A stretch of DNA of 58,816 nt, taken from Actinomucor elegans (taxonomy: Eukaryota; Mucoromycota; Mucoromycetes; Mucorales; Mucoraceae). Below the pieces are notes generated by a model. The model ran no database searches. It worked only from the letters and a program-made list of their open reading frames with translations, and was not told the DNA's origin. The position numbers and the translations under genes were made by a program. The stretch is from positions 1-58,816 of the forward strand of contig JAMSLZ010000026.1 of NCBI GenBank assembly GCA_026027325.1, given 5' to 3'. How positions within the stretch are numbered: the first letter of the stretch is position 1; every line of letters starts with the position of its first letter. Positions 36,070 through 48,972 of this stretch are shown here, one piece after another.

Positions 36070-38974
36070 CCAAGTTACTTGAGAATTTAGTATTGCCTAG
36101 CTTAACATATTACTATGCTTACACCTGCAACCTATTAAGACTGTGATCTACAGTCACTCTAATAAAGAATCGTGTCAAGATGGGCTTCCCGCTTAAGACG
36201 CTATCAGCAGTTATCCTTTCTGAACGTAGCTTTCCTGCCGTACTGTAACAAACCTAATATAGGTAGTAAACAATAACAGGTATACCAGAGGTTCATATCA
36301 CTCGGTCCTCTCGTACTAGAGTAATGTTCTTGTCCGATTCTAATTCCATTAGTAGATAGGAACCGTACTGTCTCACGACGTACTTAACCCAACTCACGTA
36401 CCACTTTACTCGGCGAACAGCCGAACCCTTGGGAGCGCCTACACCCCCAGGATGTGATGAGTCGACATCGAGGTGCCAAACCAATCTGTCAATATGGACT
36501 CTCGAGATTGATCAGCCTGTTATCCCTAGCGTAGCTTTTATTCGTTGAGCGATGGCCATTCCATGATGGACCACCGGATCACTATGACCTACTTACGTAT
36601 CTGTATGACTTGTCAGTCTTACAGTTAAGCCGGCTTATGCCATTACACTTAATTAGGCTATCTTTAGCCCATTGGTTTCCATCCAATTTAAGCCGACCTT
36701 TGTACTTCTCCGGTACTATATGGGAGAAATCCGCCCCAGATAAACTGCCCATTAATCACTGTCCCAAAAATTTGGTATAGCGTGCCCCTAATTAAGTCAA
36801 GGTATTTCACTGATGTCTAATCGACTCCCTTGTATTCTACACCTTAATTATAAGCACACAATGACTAACTACAGTAAAGCTGCATAGGGTCTTCCCGTCT
36901 AGCTAATGGTAATCCGCATCTGCACGGATAATTCAATTTCACTGAGCTCATCTTGGAGACAGTAAGAGTATCGTTAAACCATTCATGCGCGACCATAATT
37001 AGTGGCCAAGGTATTTCGCTACCTGAGGATCGTTATAGTTACAACCGCTGTTTACTGGAGGTTCAATTAGCACCGTATTAGTGCCTCTCTTGACTTACCA
37101 GCACTGAGCAGGTATCAGTCTTTATACATCTAGTTTCCTATTAGCAAAGACCGGTGTTTTAAGTAAACAGTCGTACTCTTCTATTCTGTGCCACGATCAT
37201 AAAAATCGTACTCCTTCTCCCGAAGTTACGGAGTCATTTTGCCGAGTTCCTTCAAGATGATTCGCTCAACGCCTTGGTATATTCTACCAGCAGACCAGTG
37301 TCGGTTTAGGGTACGGTTAAATAATTAGATCATTTCCTGAATTTTAAATTAATACTACACTATTACTAATATATATCAATATTAAAACTGTTATCTAAAT
37401 TAGTTTTTCTCATCGATTACTCCTATCGGAGTTCATTTTTTTAAAATTTTAAAAATCTTAGAGGCCGTTACTTTACTCATGGAGGTTGAGCCTAGCCATG
37501 AAACCCTTCTGCTTTCGGCGAGTGGGATTTTATCCACTTTTACGTTACTCATGTCAGCATTCTCTCCTCAGTTATGTCCAGATAAGGAAACCCTATCCTT
37601 CAACCATGTCCTGAGTGTTCCGCTACCCTCCAACATTATAATGTTGGGACAAGATCTCGGTATACTACTTAGACCCGATACATTGTCGGTGCCCTTGAAA
37701 CCACGCCCACGCAAAGCGCGGGCGTTTTAATACAGACCATTGAGCTATTACGCTTTCATTAACGGATGGCTGCTTCCAAGCCCACCGAATGGTTGTGTAA
37801 TTTCATGGACTACCTTAATTTCACTTAGTAGTATTTAGGGACCTTAATTCTTGTTCTGGGCTGTTTCCCTCTCGACTAAAGACCTTAGCACCTATAGTCT
37901 GACCGTCCTTTATTAACTGTAAACCATTCCGAGGTTAGATTCCCAGACAATAAATGTTTGGGAATCGGTTAAATAACCGATTCTATTGATAGAGCCATCA
38001 CGACCCCCCAATCAAGTCCACAAGGGACATAGTATCCAGTGCTGTACCAGTTTACAGATACGAAGAACAACATACCAAAATATGTTTCGCGGAATACCAG
38101 CTATCTCCAGGTCAGATTTGACTTTCTCTGCTTATCACAACTCATCCAAGCCTATTGCCACAGGCACTGGTTCGGTCCTTAATGACCTGGTCATGATAAG
38201 ATCACCTGGTTTCGGGTCTAATCCATGGTACTTGCCCATTTAACGTAGTCGCTTTCGCTAAGTATTTCTACTTGCACCACAGATTAACTCGCTGACCCAT
38301 TATGCAAAAGGTACGCAGTCATCTTGTATTTAAACTCAGATTCCTGCTGCTTATAGAACTACCGGTTCAGGATCTTTTCACCAGTTACCTACTTACTTTT
38401 CAACTTTCCCTCACGGTACTCTTCACTATCGCTCAATACATCATATTTAGCCTTAGAGGATGGTTCCCCTATATTCAGACAAGTTATCTCTCATCTTACT
38501 TACTACTTTTCTAACAAGAGACCGAAGGCCTCCTGATTTACCCCCGGCCCGGAAACCGGGCCGGGGGCTAATTTAAATTATTACGGGACTTTCACCCTCT
38601 ATGGTTTGTCATTCCAAACAAATTATAATTTAATTTTAATTCTTCCCATAAAGAAAGAATTTATCAAATGGTATAAACCATTTGATTAGAAAATAGGCTA
38701 ACCCGCTTTCGCTCACCACTACTAACGGGATCTCGGTTGATTTCTTTTCCTTCTACTACTTAGATGTTTCAGTTCGTAGAGTTATTATTATATTGGTTTC
38801 CCTTAGGATTATCGTAATTATTAAATCATTCATTACGATTTTTGGTATAAACTACCTCCTTTGGATGTATTGGCTAGTCATCCCCGATAGTCCCTTTTTC
38901 ATCTTGGTAATACATTACATATCATTATTGGATACTTATTTTATTAATGGGTTTATAAAAAATAACCAATGTTT
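36070..38974 (-). rRNA. rnl: large subunit rRNA, complete
   Basis: About 2.9 kb on the minus strand. In rRNA sense the sarcin-ricin region AGTACGAGAGGACC (near 36305-36320), GGATAACAGGCTGATC (near 36515) and AAAGCTACGCTAGGGATAAC are clear, as is GCTGATAGCGTCTTAAGCGG near the 3' end. The 5' end is placed at the A of a TTATAAGTA motif and the 3' end by resemblance to the bacterial terminus; both are approximate. Short GC hairpins (CCCGGCCCGGAAACCGGGCC near 38543; GCCCACGCAAAGCGCGGGC near 37709) sit in what should be variable regions. No intron is apparent. The region from 36936 repeats 1-2028, with better sequence here. Confidence 0.94.
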
Positions 38975-38982
38975 ACTTATAA
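38974..38982 (-). promoter_or_regulatory. nonanucleotide promoter-like motif at rnl 5' end (second copy)
   Basis: TTATAAGTA on the minus strand, same site as 2028-2036. Confidence 0.55.
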
Positions 38983-39250
38983 TTAATACATAATTATTAA
39001 ATTATACCACACTAAATTTTAATTAAAAATTAAGCCTCTATCTCCCAGGGCGGCATAGCCGCCCCAGATTATAGTCCGGGGCCCGTAGGGCCCCGGTAAC
39101 CATAAAATACAAAATATTATTAAAAGACTCCAGGATATCCCATAATAAGTTGACTACGATAAATTTCCTTCGAAATTAGACTCGGCCTCTAACCCAAGAA
39201 CCAGGGGCGGCAGGCCGCCCCAGGAGGTCAGCATCAATTAAATTAATTTC

Positions 39251-39321
39251 TGGGCTGGGAAGGCTCGAACTCCCATTAGCCGACATCAAAAGTCGGTGAA
39301 TTACCAATTATTCAACAACCC
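39251..39321 (-). tRNA. trnQ: tRNA-Gln(UUG), second copy
   Basis: Same sequence and fold as 2305-2375, anticodon TTG. Confidence 0.93.
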
Positions 39322-39712
39322 AATTAAATTTTTATATGGAATGAATACGTCACAGAGGCAATAATTAATATTACTTTCACCGGGGCGAATGCCCCGGGAA
39401 TAATCTTTGACTACTTAAGCTGCACCTCAGAATTTAAGAGAAACAATTTGCAATCTTTCTCGGGCAAACGCTTTGTGCCTCCGAGTATGAGTGAACCCAA
39501 CCCGGAAATTAAATTATCCAGGGCTTTGTTCCTGGGAAACTAATTATTTTATATTTTAATTAATCCCCAGGACGATTCACCCCTCTAAATGAGGGGTGAA
39601 TCGACCTGGAGCTATTTTTATCTTAACTACAAATTTCCCCGGGCGGGCAACACCCCCCTTAGGGGGGTGATGCCACCGCCGGGGTCTTACATTATTAATT
39701 ATATCTCTATAA

Positions 39713-39784
39713 TGCTGGTTAGTAGACTTGAACTACTATTACCTCGATTACAAATCGAGTGCTTTACCATTAAGCTAAACCAAC
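39713..39784 (-). tRNA. trnT: tRNA-Thr(UGU), correct copy
   Basis: Complete 72-nt cloverleaf: acceptor GTTGGTT/AACCAGC, anticodon arm CTCGA-TTTGTAA-TCGAG (TGT), T-arm AGTAG-TTCAAGT-CTACT. Use this copy rather than 2765-2834, which has lost two bases. Confidence 0.94.
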
Positions 39785-40161
39785 TAATTAAATTAATTAG
39801 TTACTTTTAAAAATAAAACTACTGTGGGCCCAGCGGGCGACCCCATGCCCATCGGGCTTGGGGTCGCCCGCTGGGTTTTTAATTAATAAAATATCCTTCG
39901 GGGTATTAAAATTATTATTTCTAATCTTCCCCGGGTATTTTATATAATTATAGGGTTTAATTTATAGAGTGGGGAAGTTATAAATATATGTTAAATAATG
40001 TATTTAAAATATTTTCCATAAATTCAGACGAATAAAACCGCCTGGATTTATTATTCCGGTGCTATACGCCGCCGGAATTTTTGGATTATTTTATTTTTAA
40101 ATTAACCCCGGGCCCTTTGGGCCCGGGGTTAATTATGAAAGAGCCTATGGTTTCGAAAAAA

Positions 40162-41157
40162 TTAGGCAATTTCAAATGCCATAAGAATACATGGCACTAA
40201 GATGATGAATCCAAGAGTTAATGGTAACATTCCTGTCCATGTAAAACTCATAAGTTGATCATATCGTAGTCTTGGGAAACTAGCTCTTACCCAAATATAA
40301 ATGAATAAGATTAAACAAGTTTTAAGACCTAAAGCTAATCCTTCAAATGAGAAGAATGTAGGATTTTCAAAAGACACAAAAGGAATTAAGTATCCTCCTA
40401 AAAATAACATAGCTACAAATGTAGACATTAAAATAATAGAAGCATACTCAGCTAAGAAAAACATTACGAAAGGTACAGAAGAATGTTCAGTAAAGAATCC
40501 GGCTACTAGCTCAGATTCAGCTTCAGGTAAATCAAAAGGAGCTCTATTAGTTTCAGCAATAACTGAAATTAAAAACATTAAAGAAAGTGGTAATAATGGA
40601 ATAATATACCAAACATTAATTTGGGCTTGAATAATATTAGTTAAATTTAATGATCCTACTAATAATACTACAGTAAGAATAATTAATCCCATTACAACTT
40701 CGTAACTAACCATTTGAGCAGTACTTCGTAATCCTCCTAAAAAAGCATATTTAGAGTTGGCTGACCAACCTGCAAAAATTACTCCATATACTCCTAAAGA
40801 ACCTACAGCTAATAGATATAAAATACCTAGACTAAGATCTGATAATGTTAATCCTGCACCGAAAGGAACTACTCCCCATGCTAATAAACTCGTAATTAAA
40901 GAAATAATAGGAGCAAATAAGAATAAAGCTTTATTCGAATGAGCAGGAATTACTGATTCTTTAACAAATAGTTTTAATGCATCTGCAAATGGTTGTAGTA
41001 AACCATAATATCCTACTCGATTAGGTCCTAATCGTCTTTGCATAGATCCCATAGCTTTTCGTTCTGCAATAGTCATGAAAGCTACAGATAATAATAATGG
41101 TACAATAACAATAAGTACCTCAATAAATGATAATAACATGAGTAAATTATAATACAT
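40162..41157 (-). CDS. nad1: NADH dehydrogenase subunit 1, second copy
   Basis: Identical protein to 3212-4207; wrap-around copy of the same gene. Confidence 0.95.
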   Translation of the reverse strand: MYYNLLMLLSFIEVLIVIVPLLLSVAFMTIAERKAMGSMQRRLGPNRVGYYGLLQPFADALKLFVKESVIPAHSNKALFLFAPIISLITSLLAWGVVPFGAGLTLSDLSLGILYLLAVGSLGVYGVIFAGWSANSKYAFLGGLRSTAQMVSYEVVMGLIILTVVLLVGSLNLTNIIQAQINVWYIIPLLPLSLMFLISVIAETNRAPFDLPEAESELVAGFFTEHSSVPFVMFFLAEYASIILMSTFVAMLFLGGYLIPFVSFENPTFFSFEGLALGLKTCLILFIYIWVRASFPRLRYDQLMSFTWTGMLPLTLGFIILVPCILMAFEIA

Positions 41158-41625
41158 AAATAAAGGATTAAATATTTAGCTTCGCGAGCCAAAAGCCCGT
41201 GATGGCAAAATTCCGGAGGCAAAGCCCCCTTGTTTAGAAAGAAAATCTCATGAGCCAAAAGCTCAGAGGTTAATCTCAAAAAAGTTAATCCATTATTAAT
41301 TTTATCGTCATCAAGCTATTAATTGGGGCAGATATATCCTGCCTCTCTTAATAAGGAGATCTTTAATAAATGAAATACCCCGGGGCAAAGCCCCGGGGGT
41401 TCATAATTGTAAACCTCCAGATTAAAGCTTAGTAAATTTATTTAGTTGGTTATTAACCATAATTTAATATTTAGCCCCCGGGCGGTGGCACCACCGTTTT
41501 AAGGTGTAGTGTCATCCGTCCAGGGAAGACTAGTTATACATATTTGTAATAAACTACACTAAACTAAAGCCCAAAAAGAATTTTGACCCTTTTGGATATT
41601 AGACTCGGCGGAGTTAAAACCAATA

Positions 41626-42264
41626 TTAATTAATTCGTTTAGTTGGTTTTAAACATAAAACAATAGGTCCAACCATTGCTAAACATAAAATCATACTTGC
41701 AATAATTAAAAATAATGCATGTGATGTATATAATACTTGACCAATACTGTTAATTTGATCCATAGATACAAATACATTATCCCAATTTGAATGATTAACT
41801 GTTAATGTTTCTAATGCTTCAGATTTAAATGATAATAAATTAATAGAATCAAAAATTGAAGGTAAATCAAATTTAGCTCCAGACCATAGATCTGTAGATA
41901 AAGAAGACTCTGTCTTCGTTGAAATATTAGAATTAGTTAAACTTAAACCACTAACAAATAAAGTACCTAATACAAAAGCTAATGGATATGGATTAGAATA
42001 ATTTTCTGAAGAATCTTGTAATTCAACTAATTTAATATTTAACATCATAATTACGAATAAGAATAAAATAGCAATTGCTCCAACATAAACAATTAAGTAT
42101 GTTAGACCAATAAAATTGATACCTAATAAAATTAGATAACAAGCTACATTAACAAAAGTAGAAATTAAAAATAAAACAGAAATTACAGGATTTCGTGATG
42201 TAATTACTAAAATACCTGATAATACTGAACCAAAAGCCAACAGATCTAATAAAATTGCGTTCAT
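41626..42264 (-). CDS. nad6: NADH dehydrogenase subunit 6, second copy
   Basis: Identical protein to 4676-5314; wrap-around copy. Confidence 0.95.
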   Translation of the reverse strand: MNAILLDLLAFGSVLSGILVITSRNPVISVLFLISTFVNVACYLILLGINFIGLTYLIVYVGAIAILFLFVIMMLNIKLVELQDSSENYSNPYPLAFVLGTLFVSGLSLTNSNISTKTESSLSTDLWSGAKFDLPSIFDSINLLSFKSEALETLTVNHSNWDNVFVSMDQINSIGQVLYTSHALFLIIASMILCLAMVGPIVLCLKPTKRIN

Positions 42265-42932
42265 GTAAACTAAAAATCCCGAGGCAATAAACTATTTCTA
42301 AAACCCGCTAAACAAGCTTAAATTGTAAATTAAAGATCAAATTTAACCTCGGGGCCTACTAAATTAGGATTTATTAATAATCCCCTTGGAACCCGAGGCG
42401 CAAGGCCGCCTCGGGTTCCATATTCTAGAGGCCCTTTGGGCCCTTAAAAAGAAAACTTAGAGATTATTAAACTCACGGTCCCCGGGCGGAGGCACCACTC
42501 TAAAGTGTGGTGTCGCCCGCCCGGGGATATTTTTTAATTAATTAAATATCTTCTAAAACAGAACCTTAAGAAGTTCCAACCAGCTGCGTAGCAGTCTACC
42601 AGTATCCCTTGGGCAGAGCCTAGGGGTTTAAATTTAAACCTCTAATGCTGGCAATGCTAATCCTAAAGGATATTAAGATGCTACGCCCTGAAGATAATAT
42701 TGTGAAATAAAAATAATTTATACCAATATAACAATTCTGAAGCTGGCACTCAAATATCTCTAATGCCGGCAATACCAGCCTTGGAGATTTATTGCAGGCA
42801 AAGTCTGCAAAAAATACACAACAACAAAGTCGTAAAGAGCTACCAAACCTTGGAAATTTAGGTCAAATAATACCTATCCTGAATTTGTGGTTTAGGCGCG
42901 CTTTGCGCGCCCGAACTATGGAATTTTTATAT

Positions 42933-43003
42933 AGCCGTTAAGAGGAATCGAACCTCTATACATAAATTAACAGTTTACCGTTCTACCTTTGAACTATAAC
43001 AGC
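42933..43003 (-). tRNA. trnN: tRNA-Asn(GUU), second copy
   Basis: Same as 5983-6053. Confidence 0.92.
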
Positions 43004-43376
43004 ATTATATTATAAAATTCCCTGGACGAGTTATACCATACCTGAAAATACAGGGCGTCCGTTTCAAGTATTATAAAAATAATGTATACCTTTATATTAT
43101 TAACACAAACTTCGAGCCGAGGTTGGCTGAGTCGAGGAAAATTTATTTTAGAATTGGCTATTATTAATATTAAAAACATCAAGATTTTACGTTTTGAAAA
43201 CAAAATTTTCATTTTAATTATAATATAAATATTATATAAGTAACAATTAACTTCTTGAGGCCCTCCAGAGCCGTAAAGCCTTCTTTTAGGGGCTCTGTTC
43301 CCCTAAAAAAATTCTCTTTTTGGACAAAATCGTGTGATTTTAATTCATCGAAATTATTTTAATTTAGTAATTCATC

Positions 43377-43448
43377 GGGGTTATCCCTTAAATGGTAGAG
43401 GGCTCGTTTTGCATACGAGTAGTCCGAGTTCGAGTCTCGGTAACTCCA
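43377..43448 (+). tRNA. trnA: tRNA-Ala(UGC), second copy
   Basis: Same as 6427-6498. Confidence 0.92.
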
Positions 43449-43758
43449 ATTTTTTAGCCGGAAACAAAATATTATTATAATTATTTTTAACTTAATCCCG
43501 GGGCGAATGACATCACCTTTTAGAATGGTGATGCCACCGCCCCGCCCCGGGGCCAATATTAAAATATTTCATCTACAGGGCGGGGCGCTCCGTTACTCAC
43601 CGGCTAGAGATAAACTCAACCTGGAGCTTAATTATTTATAATAATTTAATTAAACTCCCAAGTGGAGATACTACTATCTTAAACTCCTAAAATTCAAGAT
43701 AATTGCTTTGTATTCCTTAAGTGCAAAGCAAATTTGATTTAGAAAGTTATTTAATAAT

Positions 43759-43832
43759 CAGGTTGTAGCCTAATCTGGTAAGGCATTTACTTTGGGTGTA
43801 AAATAGTGTAAGTTCAAATCTTACCAACCTGA
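43759..43832 (+). tRNA. trnP: tRNA-Pro(UGG), second copy
   Basis: Same as 6809-6882. Confidence 0.92.
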
Positions 43833-43967
43833 TATTTTTATAAAATTTAGAGGCTCAAGGGCCTCGGCTTTTATTATTACATAAAATTACATAATAATTA
43901 TTTAAGATGGATATTTTATACCTCTAGGTGTAGAATAAACCCGACTCGAGGAAAGTTTTTAATTAAT

Positions 43968-44038
43968 TACTCACTCCAGGTTTCGATCCTGGATTTGGGT
44001 ATTAGAAGTACCCTGTTCTTCCTTTGAACTAAGTAAGC
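43968..44038 (-). tRNA. trnR: tRNA-Arg(UCU), second copy
   Basis: Same as 7018-7088. Confidence 0.91.
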
Positions 44039-44495
44039 TATATATTTTTTATAGATTTGATAAACAAACTTTAACTTTAGATGTAGAATAAATTCTTAAG
44101 AAAGGCTTTAGTAAAATCATAAGAAGGCTAAAATTATTATTAATAATTTCTAAGGCGGATGCCCGTATTTTCAGGTGCAAGATAAATTCAACCCGAAGAA
44201 AATTTTTAAATTATTACTTATCTTATAGGAGGGCCTACGCAACAGGCCTACTTTATAGATCCTGAAATTTTACATCCACGGGGCGGGGCGCCCCGCTGCC
44301 CACCGGCTGGGGATTCCCCGACCCGGGAGCTTTAAAAACCCCCATCTTTTAAACATAAAGTTTAATTCCGAATACTTTAAACTTGAAGATGTTGGATAAC
44401 ATAGTCACTCGATATATATTTATATAAGTAACATTTTCTCAAAATTGATATTTCGGTACCTTTTAATTTAGGCATAACCGACTTTAAAACTTTTA

Positions 44496-44579
44496 ACGAT
44501 TGTGATGAAATTGGCAAACATGGTTGATTTAGGTTCAGCTGGTAGTAATACCTTGCAGGTTCAAGTCCTGCCAATCGTA
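44496..44579 (+). tRNA. trnL: tRNA-Leu(UAG), second copy
   Basis: Same as 7546-7629. Confidence 0.92.
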
Positions 44580-44860
44580 ATATTAATATCCCCCGGGCAG
44601 ATAACACCACATCTTAGGATGATAGTGTTACTGCCCGGGGTTACTTAAAATAATTCATTGTTTTTAGCTTTATTTAGATAATATTTATATTTATTAAATA
44701 TATAAATTATTCTTTGAGAACGCTATATTTAGGGAACCCCAATATTGGTAGTATCAATTCTGGAGTTCTTAAAATCTCCAGGGCAAAGCTTTGAATAATT
44801 CATGGAGAAGACCGCTCAGCGATCATTTTTATCCGCGATAAATTATCTGGATATAATAAA

Positions 44861-44933
44861 GGGGCAGTAGCTTAATTGGTAAAGTCCTTGCTTGTCACGT
44901 AAGAGGATATGGGTTCAAGTCCCACCTGCCTCG
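44861..44933 (+). tRNA. trnD: tRNA-Asp(GUC), second copy
   Basis: Same as 7911-7983. Confidence 0.92.
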
Positions 44934-44998
44934 TAATTATTAAATTATTATAAATATAATAATTATATAGAAATTAAAGGGTTTAATAAATAATATTT

Positions 44999-45072
44999 TG
45001 CAAGTGGCGAGACTCGAACTCGCAATCAATTTCTTGGAAGGAAACCGCATTAGCCAATTATGCTACACTTGC
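44999..45072 (-). tRNA. trnG: tRNA-Gly(UCC), second copy
   Basis: Same as 8049-8122. Confidence 0.92.
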
Positions 45073-45470
45073 TTTCTTTTATTTAATATTATTATGTAAA
45101 TATAACTTGTACTTATAAATATTATTTTTTTAAATTAGGTTTATTTTATATTTAAAAATATAAAACATCTATCTCGGGATTGAAGTTTTAATAATTTCTT
45201 TATACTTAAAAGACGTGAGACGATTGATCGAAAAAATTAAATATTGTCTCAGGCGTAACGCTTCAGTACCTTTAGGTCTGATGGTGCCAGCCCTAAAAAT
45301 TATTAATTTATAAGTAATAATATTAACGTTTTTAAGATTGAGGGGCAAAGCCCCGATTCAAAAAAATTTCCCGGGGCCCAAAGGGCCCCGGAGCTTATTT
45401 ATAAAATAATCTTTTAGAATTTCCGGGTGCTCCAATACCCAAAAATCTTGAAGATTCTTTCAGGCTTCGG

Positions 45471-45545
45471 AGCGTTTCTAGCTTAATTGGTAGAGTACAG
45501 GATTTCGGCTCTTGTTGGTAGAGGTTCAACTCCTCTGAAACGCTA
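45471..45545 (+). tRNA. trnR: tRNA-Arg(UCG), second copy
   Basis: Same as 8521-8595. Confidence 0.92.
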
Positions 45546-45730
45546 TATAATTTTTGTCTTTTCTTCGAGCGGATAATACTCTTATCCTAAGATGTAAAAA
45601 TACCCATTTAAGGATATTTTTATTCAAAATATATAAATTATTTAGAAACAATATAGTTATCCTTATCTTTTTGCCTTACGGCCTCTTTCCGGCCTCGGGG
45701 CCAAAAAGGCCCCGAGGCCGAGATATTAAA

Positions 45731-45804
45731 GGTGGGAATAGTTCAATCGGCAGAACATTAGTTTGTGGTACTAACGGTTCCCGGTTCGATTCCGGGTTTT
45801 CACC
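45731..45804 (+). tRNA. trnH: tRNA-His(GUG), second copy
   Basis: Same as 8781-8854. Confidence 0.92.
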
Positions 45805-46045
45805 CATCCTGGGGTAGACAATGTCTGCCCATCAGGTTATAAACCCTTTAATTTCATAGAGTTTTTAAGGTTTTGCCTTAAAGATATTTTATCCTAGAAC
45901 GGACGTTCCATATTTCAGGTGTAAGGTGAATCTGATCTGAAGGAAATTAAAAACTTAATAATCTTAAATTTAGTAGAGCATAAGGTTATTTATTGAGTTT
46001 ATAAAATATTCACTTTATTTATAAATATATAGTATTATACAATAA

Positions 46046-46215
46046 TATAAATCAACTATTTAGTTTCCCATTTATTATTATGGTACTTATAGAATCTACC
46101 GCGAAAAGGTAAGTTGATCCTGCACAAAATACAGATACAAAATATATTTCCTCAACTGAATATATTATGCAGTTAAGGTTATATTTAAGATTCCAAGGCC
46201 CGGGCCGTGTAACGG
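46046..46215 (-). repeat. 170-bp 3' element downstream of atp8, second copy
   Basis: Same as 9096-9265. Confidence 0.72.
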
Positions 46216-46319
46216 CCCGGGCTATGACAAGACCGCGCAAAGCATGGTTAGCCAAAGTTTTAGGGTTATATCCCCGGAGGTATTTAATAAATTATGAGCT
46301 TTTAAAAGCTCATAATAAA

Positions 46320-46466
46320 TTATTTAGACGCTAAGAACATTCGAGCTGATTGTACTAACATAAAGTTAGGTAAAATATATTTAGATGCTACATATAGTAA
46401 AACCATAAGTAGAAGAAATGCAAATGATACTTGGTTTAAGAAATAAAATGGAACTAATTGTGGCAT
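46320..46466 (-). CDS. atp8: ATP synthase F0 subunit 8, second copy
   Basis: Same 48-residue protein as 9370-9516, [10 protein letters not shown] start; wrap-around copy. Confidence 0.93.
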   Translation of the reverse strand: MPQLVPFYFLNQVSFAFLLLMVLLYVASKYILPNFMLVQSARMFLASK

Positions 46467-46573
46467 TATGTTCTAAAAATTATTAATAAGTTAAGGGAAA
46501 ATTAAAATATCCCCCGAGCGGGCGACACCATCTTAAGATGGTGTCGCCCGCTCGGGGGTCAAATATTATTATA

Positions 46574-46655
46574 TACTTACTGTGGGACTCGAACCCACAA
46601 GCCTCTCGGCACCGAAGTTTAAATTCGGAGAGTTTACCAATTTCTCCAAGTAAGC
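46574..46655 (-). tRNA. trnL: tRNA-Leu(UAA), second copy
   Basis: Same as 9624-9705. Confidence 0.92.
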
Positions 46656-46839
46656 AAAAAGCCCACCAGATGATTTTTCATCACGGTAAGCTTAGGATCT
46701 ATAAATTATAGGCCCCGGAATTTGTTCCTTATACTCCAAGTCTTTTAATGGAACATTTGGAGGTTATAAGTCATATTAAGATTAATTATCTAAGCTTTAT
46801 TAACGAAGCTGTTATAATCTATTACCCGAGGAAAATATT

Positions 46840-46910
46840 TACCGGGAGGGAGATTTGAACTTCCAAGCTTTATGTATGAGATAAACATTTTACCATTAAA
46901 TTATCCCGGC
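46840..46910 (-). tRNA. trnM: tRNA-Met(CAU), probably elongator, second copy
   Basis: Same as 9890-9960. Confidence 0.87.
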
Positions 46911-47119
46911 CATATAATATTGTTTCTTTTATTTAATCTCTTTCAGGATTAAACTCAATCTTTAACTTAGAAACTAAAGACAGTTTATTATCTTAGAAAA
47001 ATTAAAAATTTTTAATTTAACCCCGGGCGGTGACACCATCTTAAAATAGTGGTGTCACCGCCCGGGGTATTAATAAGATTATTTATATTTATATTATTAG
47101 AATTGTAAGGTGGTCATGA

Positions 47120-47722
47120 AACTTAAAGACAAATAAGCCGGATTTTGTTATTAAGTTAATGTATCTGTATTCAATATATTTTTTAATTATATATCTTGTA
47201 TTTTTTAATACTCTCTCGAGCGGTAATACTATCACTTTAAAATATGATATCACCCACCTGGGAAATTAATTTAATTTTATTAAATTAATCTTATTGAGTT
47301 TAAAACTTACTTACCCTAAAGAATAAAATACAGTATTTTTAGATTAAATTGAATAAAAAGCAAAATACTCCGAAGGAATACTTTCAAGAGTATTTTACTA
47401 AGACTTTTTGAGCCTAGACTTTTCATAGGTTAAATTATTCTATCATTTTGAATAGCTATACTGTTCTTTTTAATAACCTCTTTTTAGGGCATAAACTGCT
47501 CAAAAGAGGTAAATGATATATTTCTTTATATTACCCTAATTCTCATTAGATGTTTTACATTATGATTTATTAAATTAAACAAAAATTATTGAAAACCTTG
47601 TAAGCAGTAATATTATCACCTTAAAGTGTAATGTTGTCTACCTGCGGTTAATTTAAGTTTAAAATTTAAGTCCCGGACTTTCCTCCAAAATATATTTGGT
47701 TAACTATTATATCTTCTAAGTT
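47120..47722 (-). ncRNA. rnpB: mitochondrial RNase P RNA, second copy
   Basis: Same as 10170-10772, with CR-I GGAGGAAAGTCCGGG and CR-V ACAAAATCCGGCTTAT on the minus strand. Confidence 0.84.
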
Positions 47723-47837
47723 CTAGATCCAAAAGGTTTTGATTAACCTTAAAAAACAATTCTGAAAAAAGACTCCGGAGTGTCAACCCCGGAAATTTTT
47801 AAAATATTTAGGCTACTTGAATAATTTCAAATTTATT

Positions 47838-47908
47838 GTGCGGATGATAGATTTGAACTACCACGTCTAGATCATGAGTCTAGTATGCTGCCATTACACC
47901 AACCCGCA
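47838..47908 (-). tRNA. trnM: tRNA-Met(CAU), probable initiator, second copy
   Basis: Same as 10888-10958. Confidence 0.87.
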
Positions 47909-48015
47909 AAAATTATTTCGTATATAATATATATAACATAAATTTAAAGATCGCCGGATTAAACCTGTCGATCCAAAAGTCTTTAGGCCATTCCGACAAT
48001 CTGAGGTCAAGAATA

Positions 48016-48098
48016 TGAGGAGAGAGGGATTCGAACCCCCAAAGAGCACATGGCTCACGAGTTTACAGCTCGCTCACTGACCAATCAGTATTCGCCCC
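48016..48098 (-). tRNA. trnY: tRNA-Tyr(GUA), second copy
   Basis: Same as 11066-11148. Confidence 0.91.
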
Positions 48099-48972
48099 TT
48101 AATAATTATTTTAGGCTTATTAATATTTATTAATAAATATTAAAAATTAAAAATCACCAAATTAAATCTATTAATTCGAAGGTTTCTAGACCGTTTTAGT
48201 GACTCGAATTTAAGAAATTAATTCATTACTTATATAATATTTAATAAACTTTAACTTCCGATAAGCAATATTTTCTTTTAACTATCCTTTATTTTGAAAT
48301 ATATTTTATATATACATAATATTTATGTATATTATTTTTATCTTGAAGCTCGTTTAACTAATATTGAAGCTATATATTTAGTTATTTTTGCTTATATATT
48401 TCTAAAATTAATTTATAATCCAAAATTAACAGGCTTAAATTATAAATAATATTATTTATAATAAATATAAAATTTAAAAGATAGTATAAAATAACATTAA
48501 TTTAATTAATTAAATTAAGAACCACCTGGATTGAACTTTTTAATCGGGAGGTTTACGGGCCGTTTTAACGGCCCAAGGATTTATAACTAAATAGTGGTTA
48601 AAGCCACAATACCAGAATTATTCTGGAATAACAGTATTTAAATTTTGGATATATACTTTAAATTATTAAAATTTCGACCCCGGGGCTTCGCCCCGGGGTC
48701 TGATAATCAGCAGGGCGCTAAAAGCGCTCAACATAATTTCAGTTTCAATTAAGTCGAGGCTTATGATTAATAAAATTCTATCTAATAAAATTTTATTTTC
48801 AAGGTTTCGTTTATCGAAGGCCCTTCGTTTTTGAGTATGGTATAATTATCCAATGTTTTAAATTAAAAAAATTATACCTAAGGCAGACATTGTCCGCCCC
48901 GAGAATATAAGATTTTTTTAAAACATTATTACTGTTTTCTCTATTTAAGAAGTGACAATCTAAATTATAACT